From NCBI GenBank assembly GCA_035537095.1, contig DATLMV010000263.1, positions 1 to 45,711 of the forward strand: 45,711 nucleotides of DNA, read 5' to 3'. Below are positions 31,790-43,104 of this stretch, in pieces. How positions within the stretch are numbered: the first letter of the stretch is position 1; each line of letters begins with the position of its first letter. The translations under genes were made by a program, and so were the position numbers. Below the pieces are notes generated by a model. The model had not been told where the DNA came from. It saw only the letters and a list, made by a program, of their open reading frames with translations, and ran no database searches. The stretch comes from DASWNP01 sp035537095 (lineage in GTDB: Bacteria; Acidobacteriota; Blastocatellia; Pyrinomonadales; Pyrinomonadaceae).

Positions 31790-33883
31790 TCAAGAGACAC
31801 GCACAGGAAGCTCGACGAAAGAGCGGCGGCAGGACTCAAAAGTTAAGAGGCGCGCGAGCGGGCGAACGCGGCATTCAACGAAACCGCCCGCGAAGTTGAT
31901 GGACACTTCGCGGGCGGTTTGACGGCTGACAGGTTTTTGCCGTTCGTTACGGCGCGGAGACGAGAAATACGTCCCACGCCCCGTGCGCGCATGCCGCGCG
32001 TCCTCCACCTTAGCGCGGTAGCCGAAACGGTTGCCGTGCTCGTCCGTGCGTTTCGCCTCCTTGTAGTCGAGGTGCAGGGCCGAGACATCGAGCGCCGGTA
32101 GCGTGTGCCACTCGGCGGGTTCGGAGATGCCGTTGTGGTTGGCGTCCTGCCAGAGACGCAGCGCGGAGAAGACGGCATCGCCCCTATCAACGACGCCGTC
32201 GGAGTTGCCGCCCTGCTCTGACTTGTCGAACTCGGCGAGGGCGAGGAAACCGTTGGGCGGGAGGGAGGCGGGCGGCTGCGCCGTGTGGTTGCCGAACAAC
32301 TCCCGTCCGTCGTCTATTCGCCCATTGCCGTTGCGGTCTAAGGCGAGCCACGCGTCGTCGGATTGGGCGGCAGTCCATGACAGACGCTCTCTGATGCCGT
32401 CATGGTTGAGGTCGAAGTTGACGCCGCCCGCCGCGCTCGTCAGATGAAAGCCGTCGCCGCGCACGTCGAGCACGACGGGGGTATAGCAGCCGTAGAGATC
32501 AAGGCATTCACATTTGCAGTTCGAGTTATTCCACGTCCACGTCCACACGTTGTAGCATTCGGCCATTGCTTGCGGGTCGCAGTTGCCTGCCGAGACCGGG
32601 TAGCACGTCCCGCCCTTGTCAGCCGTCCACGCGTACCCGTCGGGACAGTTCCCGAAAGAGTCCGACACGAGACACCCGTTACTGAGGGGCGTCCCCGCCT
32701 CGCATCCTCCGCACGTCCAACGCGAGGGAGCGGGGCCGGAACCGGGCGCGACGACGACGGGGACGCATTGGCAGCAACTAGGGTTGGGCGACTCCTCCGT
32801 ACACGGCAGCGGCGTCGGCTCCGGCGTCGGCGTCGTTGTCGGTTGCGGTGTCGGGGTTGGCGGCCCGCTCGCGCATGATGCTCCTATCTCATAATGGTCA
32901 CAGTAAAGAAGGTTGCCGTAAGAGTCCGTACAGGCTTCTTCAACAAAGACGGCTGTAGCGCATCTGCCACCCGGCTCGGAACAGGAGGCTGAGGTGGCGA
33001 CCCGCACCGGCCCGCAGAAACAATTGTTAGTTTGTTCTGTCCGGCGGAAACAGTCTGGGGACGTACCGGGACAGCAGGTTTGGGTTAATATCAGATTCAA
33101 GGGCAGGTTTGCTTTTCCCCATGAAAAATTTGCCGGTAAGAAGCTTACCGGCAAGGGAAGAAATGCGGTTTTGGGAAACAAGTCTGGAGGGCGGTTCGGT
33201 GATGTAGCATCCACGCTGACATTCGGTCTTACATCTCCTTCAGGACACACAGCGCTTGCGCCCTGCTTAGTGCGCTCTGCTCTGGGGACGCCGTCAGGCC
33301 CGCTGTAGCCCGTGCCGTCCCCGAAGTTGATGAACAGGATGTTCAGCTTAATCTTTGTCGGATGGGGAAAGTTTTTTTCTGCTCTGTATAACTTCCAGCC
33401 TTGTACCTTGTTCTCGGGAACTCTGATAACTTGGCTTTCTCCGGGTTTGATGGGAACATCATCGGACTGCAAAGGGGCTTTGAAATCTCCCAACTCGGTT
33501 CTCCCATGCCATAGTTGAAAGCCGACAATTGACCCCGCTGCTTGGCCTTTAACGTCCGGCAGATGCAGCGACAGAATAAGTAAATAAATCGGCTTACTTC
33601 CGGTATTCTTCACTTCGATCTCCAAATCCCCAAGCCAGTTATCATTCTTTAAGTCCTTGACCTTCTCCGCATTCTTGACCTTCACTTTAATCGGCAGATG
33701 CGCGGGTATCGTATTCTCTATCTCTCTTTCTTTGGCAGGCGTGACATCGTTTTCTTGTGCCGAAGATTGCGCCGTGCTCGACACGATGCCGACGGCGCAG
33801 AGGGTGAGTAAGGCGGTTAGCAAAGTTATCCGGATGAGGGTTGTCTTTCGTCTTGGTTGATGCGCGGTTGTGTGAGCATTCAT
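31790..33883 (-). CDS. Cysteine-rich secreted protein with calcium-loop C-terminus; 3' end appears frameshifted
   Basis: Open frame of 697 codons. Signal peptide (about 12-42); beta-sandwich-like domain (about 60-200, KVKVKNAEKVKDLKNDNWLG, GSKPIYLLILSLHLPD); then a region of about 28 cysteines (about 213-466) split by a Pro/Thr linker (about 341-360). From about 470 come two EF-hand-like loops seen in RTX-type and related bacterial proteins: VVLDVRGDGFHL, NFDLNHDGIRE and ALDRNGNGRIDDGRELFGNH, then DANHNGISEPAEWHTL. After residue about 632 the frame degrades: the neighbouring frame reads GAWDVFLVSAP then TAA at 31947-31949, the kind of ending such proteins carry, and a terminator follows at 31881-31920. 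So the last 60 residues of the open frame are probably a readthrough artefact of a one-base deletion near 31970-31985. N-terminal half is also lower in GC. Confidence 0.75.
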   Translation of the reverse strand: MNAHTTAHQPRRKTTLIRITLLTALLTLCAVGIVSSTAQSSAQENDVTPAKEREIENTIPAHLPIKVKVKNAEKVKDLKNDNWLGDLEIEVKNTGSKPIYLLILSLHLPDVKGQAAGSIVGFQLWHGRTELGDFKAPLQSDDVPIKPGESQVIRVPENKVQGWKLYRAEKNFPHPTKIKLNILFINFGDGTGYSGPDGVPRAERTKQGASAVCPEGDVRPNVSVDATSPNRPPDLFPKTAFLPLPVSFLPANFSWGKANLPLNLILTQTCCPGTSPDCFRRTEQTNNCFCGPVRVATSASCSEPGGRCATAVFVEEACTDSYGNLLYCDHYEIGASCASGPPTPTPQPTTTPTPEPTPLPCTEESPNPSCCQCVPVVVAPGSGPAPSRWTCGGCEAGTPLSNGCLVSDSFGNCPDGYAWTADKGGTCYPVSAGNCDPQAMAECYNVWTWTWNNSNCKCECLDLYGCYTPVVLDVRGDGFHLTSAAGGVNFDLNHDGIRERLSWTAAQSDDAWLALDRNGNGRIDDGRELFGNHTAQPPASLPPNGFLALAEFDKSEQGGNSDGVVDRGDAVFSALRLWQDANHNGISEPAEWHTLPALDVSALHLDYKEAKRTDEHGNRFGYRAKVEDARHARTGRGTYFSSPRRNERQKPVSRQTAREVSINFAGGFVECRVRPLARLLTFESCRRSFVELPVRVS
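31881..31920 (-). terminator. Terminator inside the extended open frame
   Basis: Sixteen-base arms aaaccgcccgcgaagt (31881-31896) and acttcgcgggcggttt (31905-31920) pair perfectly around an 8-nt loop. It lies just past the frame-corrected stop at 31947-31949, supporting that as the real gene end. Confidence 0.88.
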
Positions 33884-34052
33884 GTCTGCGCTTCTCCGGA
33901 CAGGCTTCTCTGCGAAGGTGAGATTGATGTGGTGCAGAGTATTTGGTCAGTTAGTGACGTTCAACTGGACGCCAGTTTGAAGTGCAGGCCCGTTGACCGG
34001 GGCGGGTCAACGAAATTTGGAGCGGTCGGAAACAACACGCTGCGCTTCTGTT

Positions 34053-34856
34053 TTATTCTTCGCCGATGGCCTCTTTGACGGTCGGCCACATCATCACGGC
34101 CCAGTATTCGTAGCCTTCGTCGGAGGGGTGAAAATTGTCGGAGGAGAAGAATTCGGGATGCGCCGGGATAACGTCGTGACTCTTCTCGAAGGCGTCAACG
34201 AGCAGGAGGTTATGCTTGCGCGCGATCTGTGCGACGCGTTCGTTGAAGAGTTTGATGCGGGCGCGCGCGCCGTCGCGCAGGAAGAGGGGGACGGCGGGCG
34301 CGTGTGAGATGTCGGGGATGTTGCTCAAGACGACGGGCGCGTCCGTCTCTTTTTTGAGACGCGCGACGATCTCCTCGTAGTTGCGCGCGAACTGTTCGGG
34401 CGCGACGCCGTGCGTCACGTCGTTGATGCCGATGCCGAGCGTGACGAGCGTCGGGCGTGCCGGGGCGACGCGTGCGACTTGCCCGCGCAGCACGTCGGCG
34501 GTCGTCGCGCCGCTCACGCACAGGTTGACGAGACGCGACTGAGGGCGCACGCGCTCGATGCGTTCAAAGATACGCGCCACGTAGCCGCCGCCCCTGCGCG
34601 CTCCCACCCCGACGCCCGTCGAATCCCCGAGCGCGACATACACCACCGGCGTCCTTTCCTTCTTCAACGCTTCTCCACCCCTTCCCCACATACCCGGATT
34701 CTCCTCCCCACCGCACGACAAAAGAAGGCAAAGGGAAAAAGGAAAAAGGAAAAAGTTCAGAGCGCGAAAGAGACGCGAAGAAACTCGTGCGCGTACGCGT
34801 GCGCCTTCACTCTTAAACTTTTGCCCTTTGCCTTTTTCCCTTTGCCCTTTAACCAT
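34053..34856 (-). CDS. SGNH/GDSL-type hydrolase, probable lipoprotein
   Basis: 267 residues. The SGNH core is complete: block I VYVALGDSTGVGVG (Ser79), LCVSGATTADVL, GIGINDVTHG (block III, Asn) and SDNFHPSDEGYEYW (Asp/His of block V). It hydrolyses an ester, perhaps acetyl groups on polysaccharide or lysophospholipid. The only ATG is 34856 and the signal peptide NFFLFPFSLCLLLSC (lipobox LLSC, Cys48) is encoded by a heptamer repeat arm (34719-34758), with the start codon in the opposite arm. The 47 residues before Cys48 are long for a lipoprotein signal, so the original start may have been overwritten by the repeat. Confidence 0.85.
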   Translation of the reverse strand: MVKGQREKGKGQKFKSEGARVRARVSSRLFRALNFFLFPFSLCLLLSCGGEENPGMWGRGGEALKKERTPVVYVALGDSTGVGVGARRGGGYVARIFERIERVRPQSRLVNLCVSGATTADVLRGQVARVAPARPTLVTLGIGINDVTHGVAPEQFARNYEEIVARLKKETDAPVVLSNIPDISHAPAVPLFLRDGARARIKLFNERVAQIARKHNLLLVDAFEKSHDVIPAHPEFFSSDNFHPSDEGYEYWAVMMWPTVKEAIGEE

Positions 34857-34876
34857 TTCCCCTTTTGCCCGTTTCC
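34719..34876. repeat. Heptamer-repeat inverted region reading into a gene
   Basis: Left arm of aaaaagg/aaaggga units (about 34719-34758) and right arm of ccctttg/cctttttc units (about 34811-34876), inverted, with a 50-bp gap. The right arm holds the SGNH start codon and the left arm its hydrophobic signal, so the repeat has become coding sequence. Confidence 0.82.
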
Positions 34877-34886
34877 CCCATGTTCA

Positions 34887-37769
34887 TCATACGTCGTCCG
34901 TCCGCACGGGTTCGCGCAGGATAGCGTCGGCGGCGCGTTCGGCGGTCGCGGCGGTGGCCGGATGCGCTGCGGCGAGCCCGGTGATTTGCAGGAGCGATTC
35001 GCCCGTGCGCGAGAGCATACGAAAGAGGTCGCCCTCCTCGGCGCGCGTCTCGCGGACGAGCGTCGGCCAGTCAACTCCGGCGGCCCAACGCGCGGCGGTC
35101 GCCGCCGCCGAAAAGTTTATCTCCGGCGCGGGCTCGATCTCCTGCCGCCACTCGACGCTCCCCACCTCGTAAGCCACCTGTTCAAACTGCGCCAGCGCAT
35201 TGACGAGCGCATCGCTCAACTCAAGCTCGCCGAAATCGCGGTCGGCATCCGACGCGAGCGCGGCCATCACGCCCGCCATCCGCGCCGCGTCGAGCCGCGC
35301 GAACAGCCCGCGCTCGATGGCTTCGCCGACGAGCAGAGGGCGTTCCAGACGCAAATCTGCGAGCCAGCGCCCGCGCTCGGTGACGCGCTCGGCGTTGAAA
35401 TCGAGATAGCCGAAATGGTCGAGCACGCGCGCCCGACGCTCGAACGGCTGCCAACTCTCGGCGCGCAGGGCCTCCATGTGTCGTTCGATGCGTTCGGCGT
35501 TCTCCGCGTCTTGCACGACAGACCAGAGCGCCTCCTCGCAACGCGCGCGCTGTGCGTCGTCGGCGACGTGCACCGTCAGGGCGTCAATCGAATCGTTGAT
35601 GAGGGCGACCGCCTCGTCGGTCGCGGAACGCGCTTCTCGCAGGCGCGGCTCGGAGAGCGGCGCGTTGCGTCCCTCGTGCACGTCGGCGAAGATGGCTTCG
35701 CGGTCAACTTTGGAGGGCTTGTGCGTCTCCGCGTAAACTCTCCCGACCCGTTCCAGAGCGAGCGACACGCGCCGCCCGTCTTCACGTAGGCCCGCGAAAC
35801 CCGACCCGCGTTTCTCCGTGACGAGCGCGAGCCGACGCCCGCCCCGCCCGATGCTCACGATGCGACCCGGCACGACCTCCTTCTCCAACCAGCGCATCAG
35901 GGCTTCCGTCCGCGTGTGCGGCGCGCTCTCAAGCAGCCGCGCACGCGCGCTCGCAAGGCGTTCCAGCCCGCGCGCCGTTTCCGTCGGCAGGTCGCCGCAG
36001 CCCGCCTCCGCGAGTTTTCCCCGCAAGCGTCCAAGCGTCGCCTTGAGTTCGCTCTCAAGACGCGTGATGCGTTCGACCGCTTCGCGCCGCGCAAAGCTCC
36101 GCTCGGCTATCTCGCGCACCTGCGAAAAAGTGCCGTAGGCGTCGAGCAGGTTGAGCAAGGTGGTGTAGGTGGCGCGGAAGCGGCTCTCCAGAGGGTCGGG
36201 CGGAGCCTTGAGTAACGCGGCCATCTTTTGCGGGTCTTGATGCATGCCCGGAGCGGCGACGATGAAGCCGACGTTATCGCGCCCGCGACGACCGGCGCGG
36301 CCCGTCATCTGCTGCAACTCCGAAGCGGTGAGCGATTGCCAGCCGCGCCCGCGCCGCATGTCTATGTTCGACAGGACGACCGTGCGCGCCGGAAAATCTA
36401 CGCCCGCCGCGACCGTCGCCGTCGCGAAGATGGCGTCCAGAAGTCCCGCGCTCATCAGGCGTTCGATGGCGAGTTTCCATGCGGGGAGATGTCCGGCGTG
36501 ATGTGCGGCGACGCCCCCGCGCGCGACCGTGTCCCAATGCCTGTGCTTGCGAATCTCCGGATGCTGCGCGGCGAGTTCGCGCAGGGTTTGCTTGCGCGCC
36601 TCACGCCGCCCGGCGTCCGCATTCCCGCGCGGCGCGAGCGCGGCCTCGGCGGCGGCCTCGTCGCAACGCCTGCGCGTCGGCAAGAAAACGATGGCGGGCA
36701 GAAGGTCGTAGGAGCGCAGGGCCGAGAGCAGCGTGGAAGGAGGCATCTCCGGCATGTTGAGACGCGTCGAGGTGTTCGCGCGACGGTCGTCTCCGCCGCC
36801 GCGCGGCCCGTACCGTCTCGACGTTTGCTGTCGCGCGCCGCCCGCCTGTGCAAGCTGCGCGAGTTCGTAGTTGAAGCGTCCCGACTCGTCAAAGAGCGGC
36901 GCGAGTTCTCCTTCGGGATGGAGGAACGCGGCGCGCAAGGGGACTGGACGCGCGCCGGGCCGCGAGACGACGCCGCAACGCACGCCGCGCACCTCTTCAA
37001 TCCACGCGGCAAACTCTTCGGCGTTGCCGACCGTCGCCGACAGCAGAAGCATCCGCACGCGCGGCGGCGTCAGGATAATCGCCTCTTCCCAGACGTGGCC
37101 GCGCTCTTCGTCGGCGAGATAATGCGCCTCGTCGAGCACGACCAAATCGGCTTCGACGGCGTGGCCGCCGCGCAACGCGTCGAAGAGTTGGTTGCGGTAG
37201 ACTTCGGTCGTGCCGACGATGAGCGGCGCGTCAGCGCGCTCCTTGCGGTCGCCCGTCAGGATGCCGACCGCTTCCGCGCCGAACTCGGCGACGAACTCGT
37301 GATACTTCGAGTTGGTCAGAGCCTTGAGCGGGCTCGTGTACCACGCGCGGCGTCCGGCGGCGAGCAGGCGTCGAATCTCTTCGCGCGCAATCCAAGTCTT
37401 GCCCGAGCCGGTCGGGGCGGTGACGAGCACGTCCTCGTGTTCGAGCGCGGCGAGGGCTTCGATTTGGAAGGGGTCGGGCGCAAACGGCGCGGGCGCGGGC
37501 GTGCCGATGCCTTCGAGCAGACGCCGCAGGGGATGCGAACGCGCCGCACGCGTCGCCACCCGCGACACGTCCACATCGCTCGCCGCCGACGCCGCACGCC
37601 GCGCCCCGTCGCCCCCGCGCGGCGCACCGGAACCGCTCCCGCGACGCGTGGAAGAATCGCCCCGGCGTCGCGTCGCGCCGTCGCCCTCGCCGCCCTGCGC
37701 CGACGAACCGCCGCCCCCGCTTCGCCCGCCCCTGCCGCGCCGCCCCTTGTCGTTTCTGAAACGTGGCAT
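34887..37769 (-). CDS. Ski2-like DEAD/DEAH-box RNA helicase
   Basis: 960 residues. An N-terminal disordered Arg/Gly-rich tail (about 1-65, GRRGRGGRSGGGG) precedes a Ski2/Mtr4-type helicase: Walker A VTAPTGSGKT (about 117-125), DEAHYLADEERG (DEAH at 213-216), SAT motif LLLSATVGN, HHAGHLPAWK (motif IV-V region), and motif VI QMTGRAGRRGRD. The C-terminal third is helical and ends like the DSHCT domain (LERPLLVGEAIERGLFARLD). It unwinds RNA, probably in turnover or ribosome work. The Arg/Gly tail would bind RNA. Same strand as the SGNH gene, 30 bp apart; cotranscription is possible but not obviously functional. Confidence 0.93.
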   Translation of the reverse strand: MPRFRNDKGRRGRGGRSGGGGSSAQGGEGDGATRRRGDSSTRRGSGSGAPRGGDGARRAASAASDVDVSRVATRAARSHPLRRLLEGIGTPAPAPFAPDPFQIEALAALEHEDVLVTAPTGSGKTWIAREEIRRLLAAGRRAWYTSPLKALTNSKYHEFVAEFGAEAVGILTGDRKERADAPLIVGTTEVYRNQLFDALRGGHAVEADLVVLDEAHYLADEERGHVWEEAIILTPPRVRMLLLSATVGNAEEFAAWIEEVRGVRCGVVSRPGARPVPLRAAFLHPEGELAPLFDESGRFNYELAQLAQAGGARQQTSRRYGPRGGGDDRRANTSTRLNMPEMPPSTLLSALRSYDLLPAIVFLPTRRRCDEAAAEAALAPRGNADAGRREARKQTLRELAAQHPEIRKHRHWDTVARGGVAAHHAGHLPAWKLAIERLMSAGLLDAIFATATVAAGVDFPARTVVLSNIDMRRGRGWQSLTASELQQMTGRAGRRGRDNVGFIVAAPGMHQDPQKMAALLKAPPDPLESRFRATYTTLLNLLDAYGTFSQVREIAERSFARREAVERITRLESELKATLGRLRGKLAEAGCGDLPTETARGLERLASARARLLESAPHTRTEALMRWLEKEVVPGRIVSIGRGGRRLALVTEKRGSGFAGLREDGRRVSLALERVGRVYAETHKPSKVDREAIFADVHEGRNAPLSEPRLREARSATDEAVALINDSIDALTVHVADDAQRARCEEALWSVVQDAENAERIERHMEALRAESWQPFERRARVLDHFGYLDFNAERVTERGRWLADLRLERPLLVGEAIERGLFARLDAARMAGVMAALASDADRDFGELELSDALVNALAQFEQVAYEVGSVEWRQEIEPAPEINFSAAATAARWAAGVDWPTLVRETRAEEGDLFRMLSRTGESLLQITGLAAAHPATAATAERAADAILREPVRTDDV

Positions 37770-37879
37770 GCCTGCATTCTAACTCAGGCAAACGTCGAAC
37801 GCGCAAACGACGGATGATGAAGATGGGGGTGTGCGAGATGAGACGTTGGATATCGGGTATGTCTTTATTTAGTCGTTTG

Positions 37880-38068
37880 CAAGTCACGCTAGGGACTTGT
37901 GAGAATAGCCCAGCGATTTATCGCCGGGGGTCAAGTAGTTAGAGTTCTTTTCAGTCCCGTAGGGACGGTTGACGATAAATTCAGCCGTCCCTACGGGACT
38001 AGGAAAATACACGGCTCCCGTCCCCAGCGATAAATCGCGGGGCTACTCTCGTTTGTCCCTACGGGACA
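37880..38068. repeat. Cluster of REP-like palindromes
   Basis: Several nested palindromes: agtcccgtagggacgg paired with ccgtccctacgggact (37953-37968 with 37985-38000, perfect); atagcccagcgatttatcgcc (about 37905) paired with ccagcgataaatcgcggggct (about 38024-38044); and tgtccctacgggaca (38054-38068, self-palindromic). This is the layout of repetitive extragenic palindromes mobilised by a RAYT transposase; no RAYT gene is here. The remainder of 37770-38265 holds nothing else recognised. Confidence 0.8.
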
Positions 38069-38265
38069 ATACAACCTGTATTCCCAAGCAGTTTCTCACA
38101 ACCGGCAACTCACGTCCGTCTGTGACGCTCGACGCCGCTTTGAACAACGGGCGGCGTAAATGTTAACTTTTGTGTGCGCCTGTCAACGCTTGGGGCCGCC
38201 GGGGCGTCTAAACAAGCGTTCGCGGCCTCTTTTTTTGAGGCGGACTCGGTTCGGGCGAGAAAAAG

Positions 38266-39342
38266 ATGGCAGAGCTTTTCGACAATTTTGAGATTAACCG
38301 CGCGCCGCGCGGGCCGCGCCTGCTGCGCACCGTCGCGGGCTCGCTCGTGCTGCACGCCGCGCTTATCGCCCTCGTCGCCTACGTCCCGACGCTCCAGAGC
38401 ATGCTCCACATCGCGCGCCTCTTCTCAAGCTCCGATTACGTCGAGGAAGACTACACGATGGCCGAGATTCGCGAGCGCGCGACGATGATCACCTTCCCGC
38501 CGCACGAGAAACTCTACTATCCGCCCGGTTACTTCTCGACGGCTGCGCCGACTGCGCCCGTCGCCGACGCCGAAGTCATTCAAGAGCCGCAACCCGTGCC
38601 GACGCCGCGACCGCGCCCGACGCCCAAACCGACGCCGCAGCCGACGCCCACACCCCTCGCTTCGCCCACGCCCGGCGCGAGCGCGTCGCCGCAGGTCGCC
38701 GCCAACGACGCGAAGGGTGAGCCCTCGCCCGGTGCGACGCCCAACGCGGGGGCGACGCCCGACGATGCCGCCAAGACCGACGAGGAGATGGACAAACTGG
38801 CCGCGCAGACCGGCACGAAACGCTTCCCGAAGGTGAACGTCAAGCCCTTCAAAGACCTTCTCAAAAAGAGCAAGGCCGCGATGGACAGCGGCGAACTCGA
38901 CCTGACGGGGACGCTCGTCATGTCCATCGAAGCCGACCGCAACGACGACGGCACGCTCACCAATATCGTCATCACCGAAGTCTCGAAGGACAACGAGAAG
39001 TTGAAGGCGCTCGCCATCGAGTTCGTGCAAGCCCTGAGCGCGAGCAAGGCGCTGGTCGCGCTCGAAGGGACGCGCCATCTGATGATGACGCTCGAATCCA
39101 ACCAGTCAGACGTGAGCGCGAAGGTCACGACCATCATGGAGACGCCGGAGCGCGCGCGCGAGATGGCGCTCGGCTATAACGGCATGCTCGCCCTCGGTCG
39201 GCTCGCCAAGAGCGGGCGCGACGAGGCCGAGATTTACAAGAACACGAAAGTGACGGCCAACGGCAAAAACGTTGTGATGACCTTCGGCATGTCGCGCCCC
39301 GCCGTCGCCAAGATGCTAGAGAAACAGGTCAAACCGACCTGA
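38266..39342 (+). CDS. TonB-like membrane-anchored protein (paralogue 1)
   Basis: 358 residues with TonB topology: cytoplasmic N-terminus, one membrane helix (about 20-45, VAGSLVLHAALIALVAYV), a long Pro-rich linker (about 107-150, with VPTPRPRPTPKPTPQPTPTP) and a C-terminal domain of about 165 residues. That domain is not the classical TonB-C fold by sequence; it repeats in the next gene: SIEADRNDDGTLTNIVITE, EFVQALSASKALVALEGTRH, ALGYNGMLALGRLAKSGRDE. The linker would span the periplasm. It may energise or anchor an outer-membrane system, but the end domain is of unknown function. Starts at ATG 38266; the upstream gap holds REP palindromes. Confidence 0.72.
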   Translation: MAELFDNFEINRAPRGPRLLRTVAGSLVLHAALIALVAYVPTLQSMLHIARLFSSSDYVEEDYTMAEIRERATMITFPPHEKLYYPPGYFSTAAPTAPVADAEVIQEPQPVPTPRPRPTPKPTPQPTPTPLASPTPGASASPQVAANDAKGEPSPGATPNAGATPDDAAKTDEEMDKLAAQTGTKRFPKVNVKPFKDLLKKSKAAMDSGELDLTGTLVMSIEADRNDDGTLTNIVITEVSKDNEKLKALAIEFVQALSASKALVALEGTRHLMMTLESNQSDVSAKVTTIMETPERAREMALGYNGMLALGRLAKSGRDEAEIYKNTKVTANGKNVVMTFGMSRPAVAKMLEKQVKPT

Positions 39343-39411
39343 CGTTGAAATAGACGCGTGTGCTCAAGTTTAGTCTGGTAGAGTATGCGCGGGTCGCAGT
39401 TTTGGAGAGAG

Positions 39412-40116
39412 ATGAGCAAACGTTCTCGTCGTAAAAGCAGCGTCAACAGCACGGGCCACGCGCCGCACGCAGTCGTGCGCGTCGTGGCCGGTTCAATCGT
39501 GCTCTACGCCGTGCTCGGCACGTTCGCGCTCAATCTCTCGCAGGCGTCCGCGCAAGGTGGCGCGTCGCGGCACGACGGCGCGACACACAATACGCGCGTC
39601 GTTCGGGTCAACCGGCAAGCCTTCAAAGAAATTCTCCTGAAGGGCAGGCGGATGGCCGAACGCGGCGAGCTACGCCTCGACAGGCCCGTCGAACTCAATC
39701 TCGAAGCCGACCGCGACGACGACGGCACGCTCGCCAACGTCATCGTCGGCGGCTCGTCTCTGGGCGACGATAAGCTCCGGGAACTGTTGAACGACTTCGC
39801 CGTCGCGCTGAGCGCGTCGCGCGTCCTCGGCAGGTTGGAAGAAGCGCGCCACGTCTGGATGACGCTCCGGCTCGACGCCGCGACGCTCTCCGCCAGTTTC
39901 GCCACCGAATACCCGACCGAGCAGCGCGCCTCCGAGAGGGCGCGGGGCTACGGCGGGCTGCTGGCGATTGCGCGGCTGCTCAAAAAAGAGAGGGCGGAAT
40001 CGGTCGTCTATCAAAACATGAAGATTTCGTCGAGCGGCAAGCGGCTGGCAATCAAGCTGGAAATGTCGCGCGAGGCCGCCGGTAATCTCCTGCTCAAACA
40101 GATCACACCCAACTAA
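39412..40116 (+). CDS. TonB-like membrane-anchored protein (paralogue 2)
   Basis: 234 residues. A membrane helix (about 25-45, VVAGSIVLYAVLGTFALNLSQ) leads to the same C-terminal domain as paralogue 1 (NLEADRDDDGTLANVIVGGS, FAVALSASRVLGRLEEARHV, ARGYGGLLAIARLLKKERAE), but the Pro-rich periplasmic linker is missing, so the end domain must sit close to the inner membrane. ATG 39412 has GGAGAG at about 5 nt; an ATG at 39385 is out of line with family length. Together with paralogue 1 it looks like a tandem duplication that lost its linker. Function unknown. Confidence 0.72.
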   Translation: MSKRSRRKSSVNSTGHAPHAVVRVVAGSIVLYAVLGTFALNLSQASAQGGASRHDGATHNTRVVRVNRQAFKEILLKGRRMAERGELRLDRPVELNLEADRDDDGTLANVIVGGSSLGDDKLRELLNDFAVALSASRVLGRLEEARHVWMTLRLDAATLSASFATEYPTEQRASERARGYGGLLAIARLLKKERAESVVYQNMKISSSGKRLAIKLEMSREAAGNLLLKQITPN

Positions 40117-40157
40117 TCCGCGCCGCGCAAGCGCCCGCGTCCTCAAATCCGGCTCGC

Positions 40158-40186
40158 TTGCTTACATCATCACGCTCCCTTACAAT
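40158..40186 (+). promoter_or_regulatory. Putative promoter upstream of secA
   Basis: A -35 TTGCTT (40158-40163), 17-nt spacer and -10 TACAAT (40181-40186), giving a leader of about 105 nt that contains the hairpin at 40239-40260. Confidence 0.55.
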
Positions 40187-40238
40187 CGCATGTTGCGCTC
40201 GAAGAAAAAGAAGCGCGGATGTGCGCCGTGAGCGGTTC

Positions 40239-40260
40239 CCGGCAAGCCGGAACTTGCCGG
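40239..40260 (+). promoter_or_regulatory. Hairpin in the secA leader
   Basis: Perfect 8-bp arms ccggcaag (40239-40246) and cttgccgg (40253-40260) with a 6-nt loop, 39 nt before the secA start. No SecM-like leader peptide with an arrest motif was recognised. It may modulate secA translation or stability. Confidence 0.5.
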
Positions 40261-40298
40261 AGCCCGCGTGGCCCGGTTTTGCAGAAGGTTGGAAGGCA

Positions 40299-43058
<2,760 letters not shown>

Positions 43059-43104
43059 GACTCATTTGCGACGCGTGCACGCGTCCGAACCATTCAACCA
43101 AACG

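Noticed and set aside
31790..33883. RTX toxin
   Set aside because: Only EF-hand-like loops and one calcium region are present; no nonapeptide GGxGxDxUx tandem repeats and no type I secretion genes nearby.
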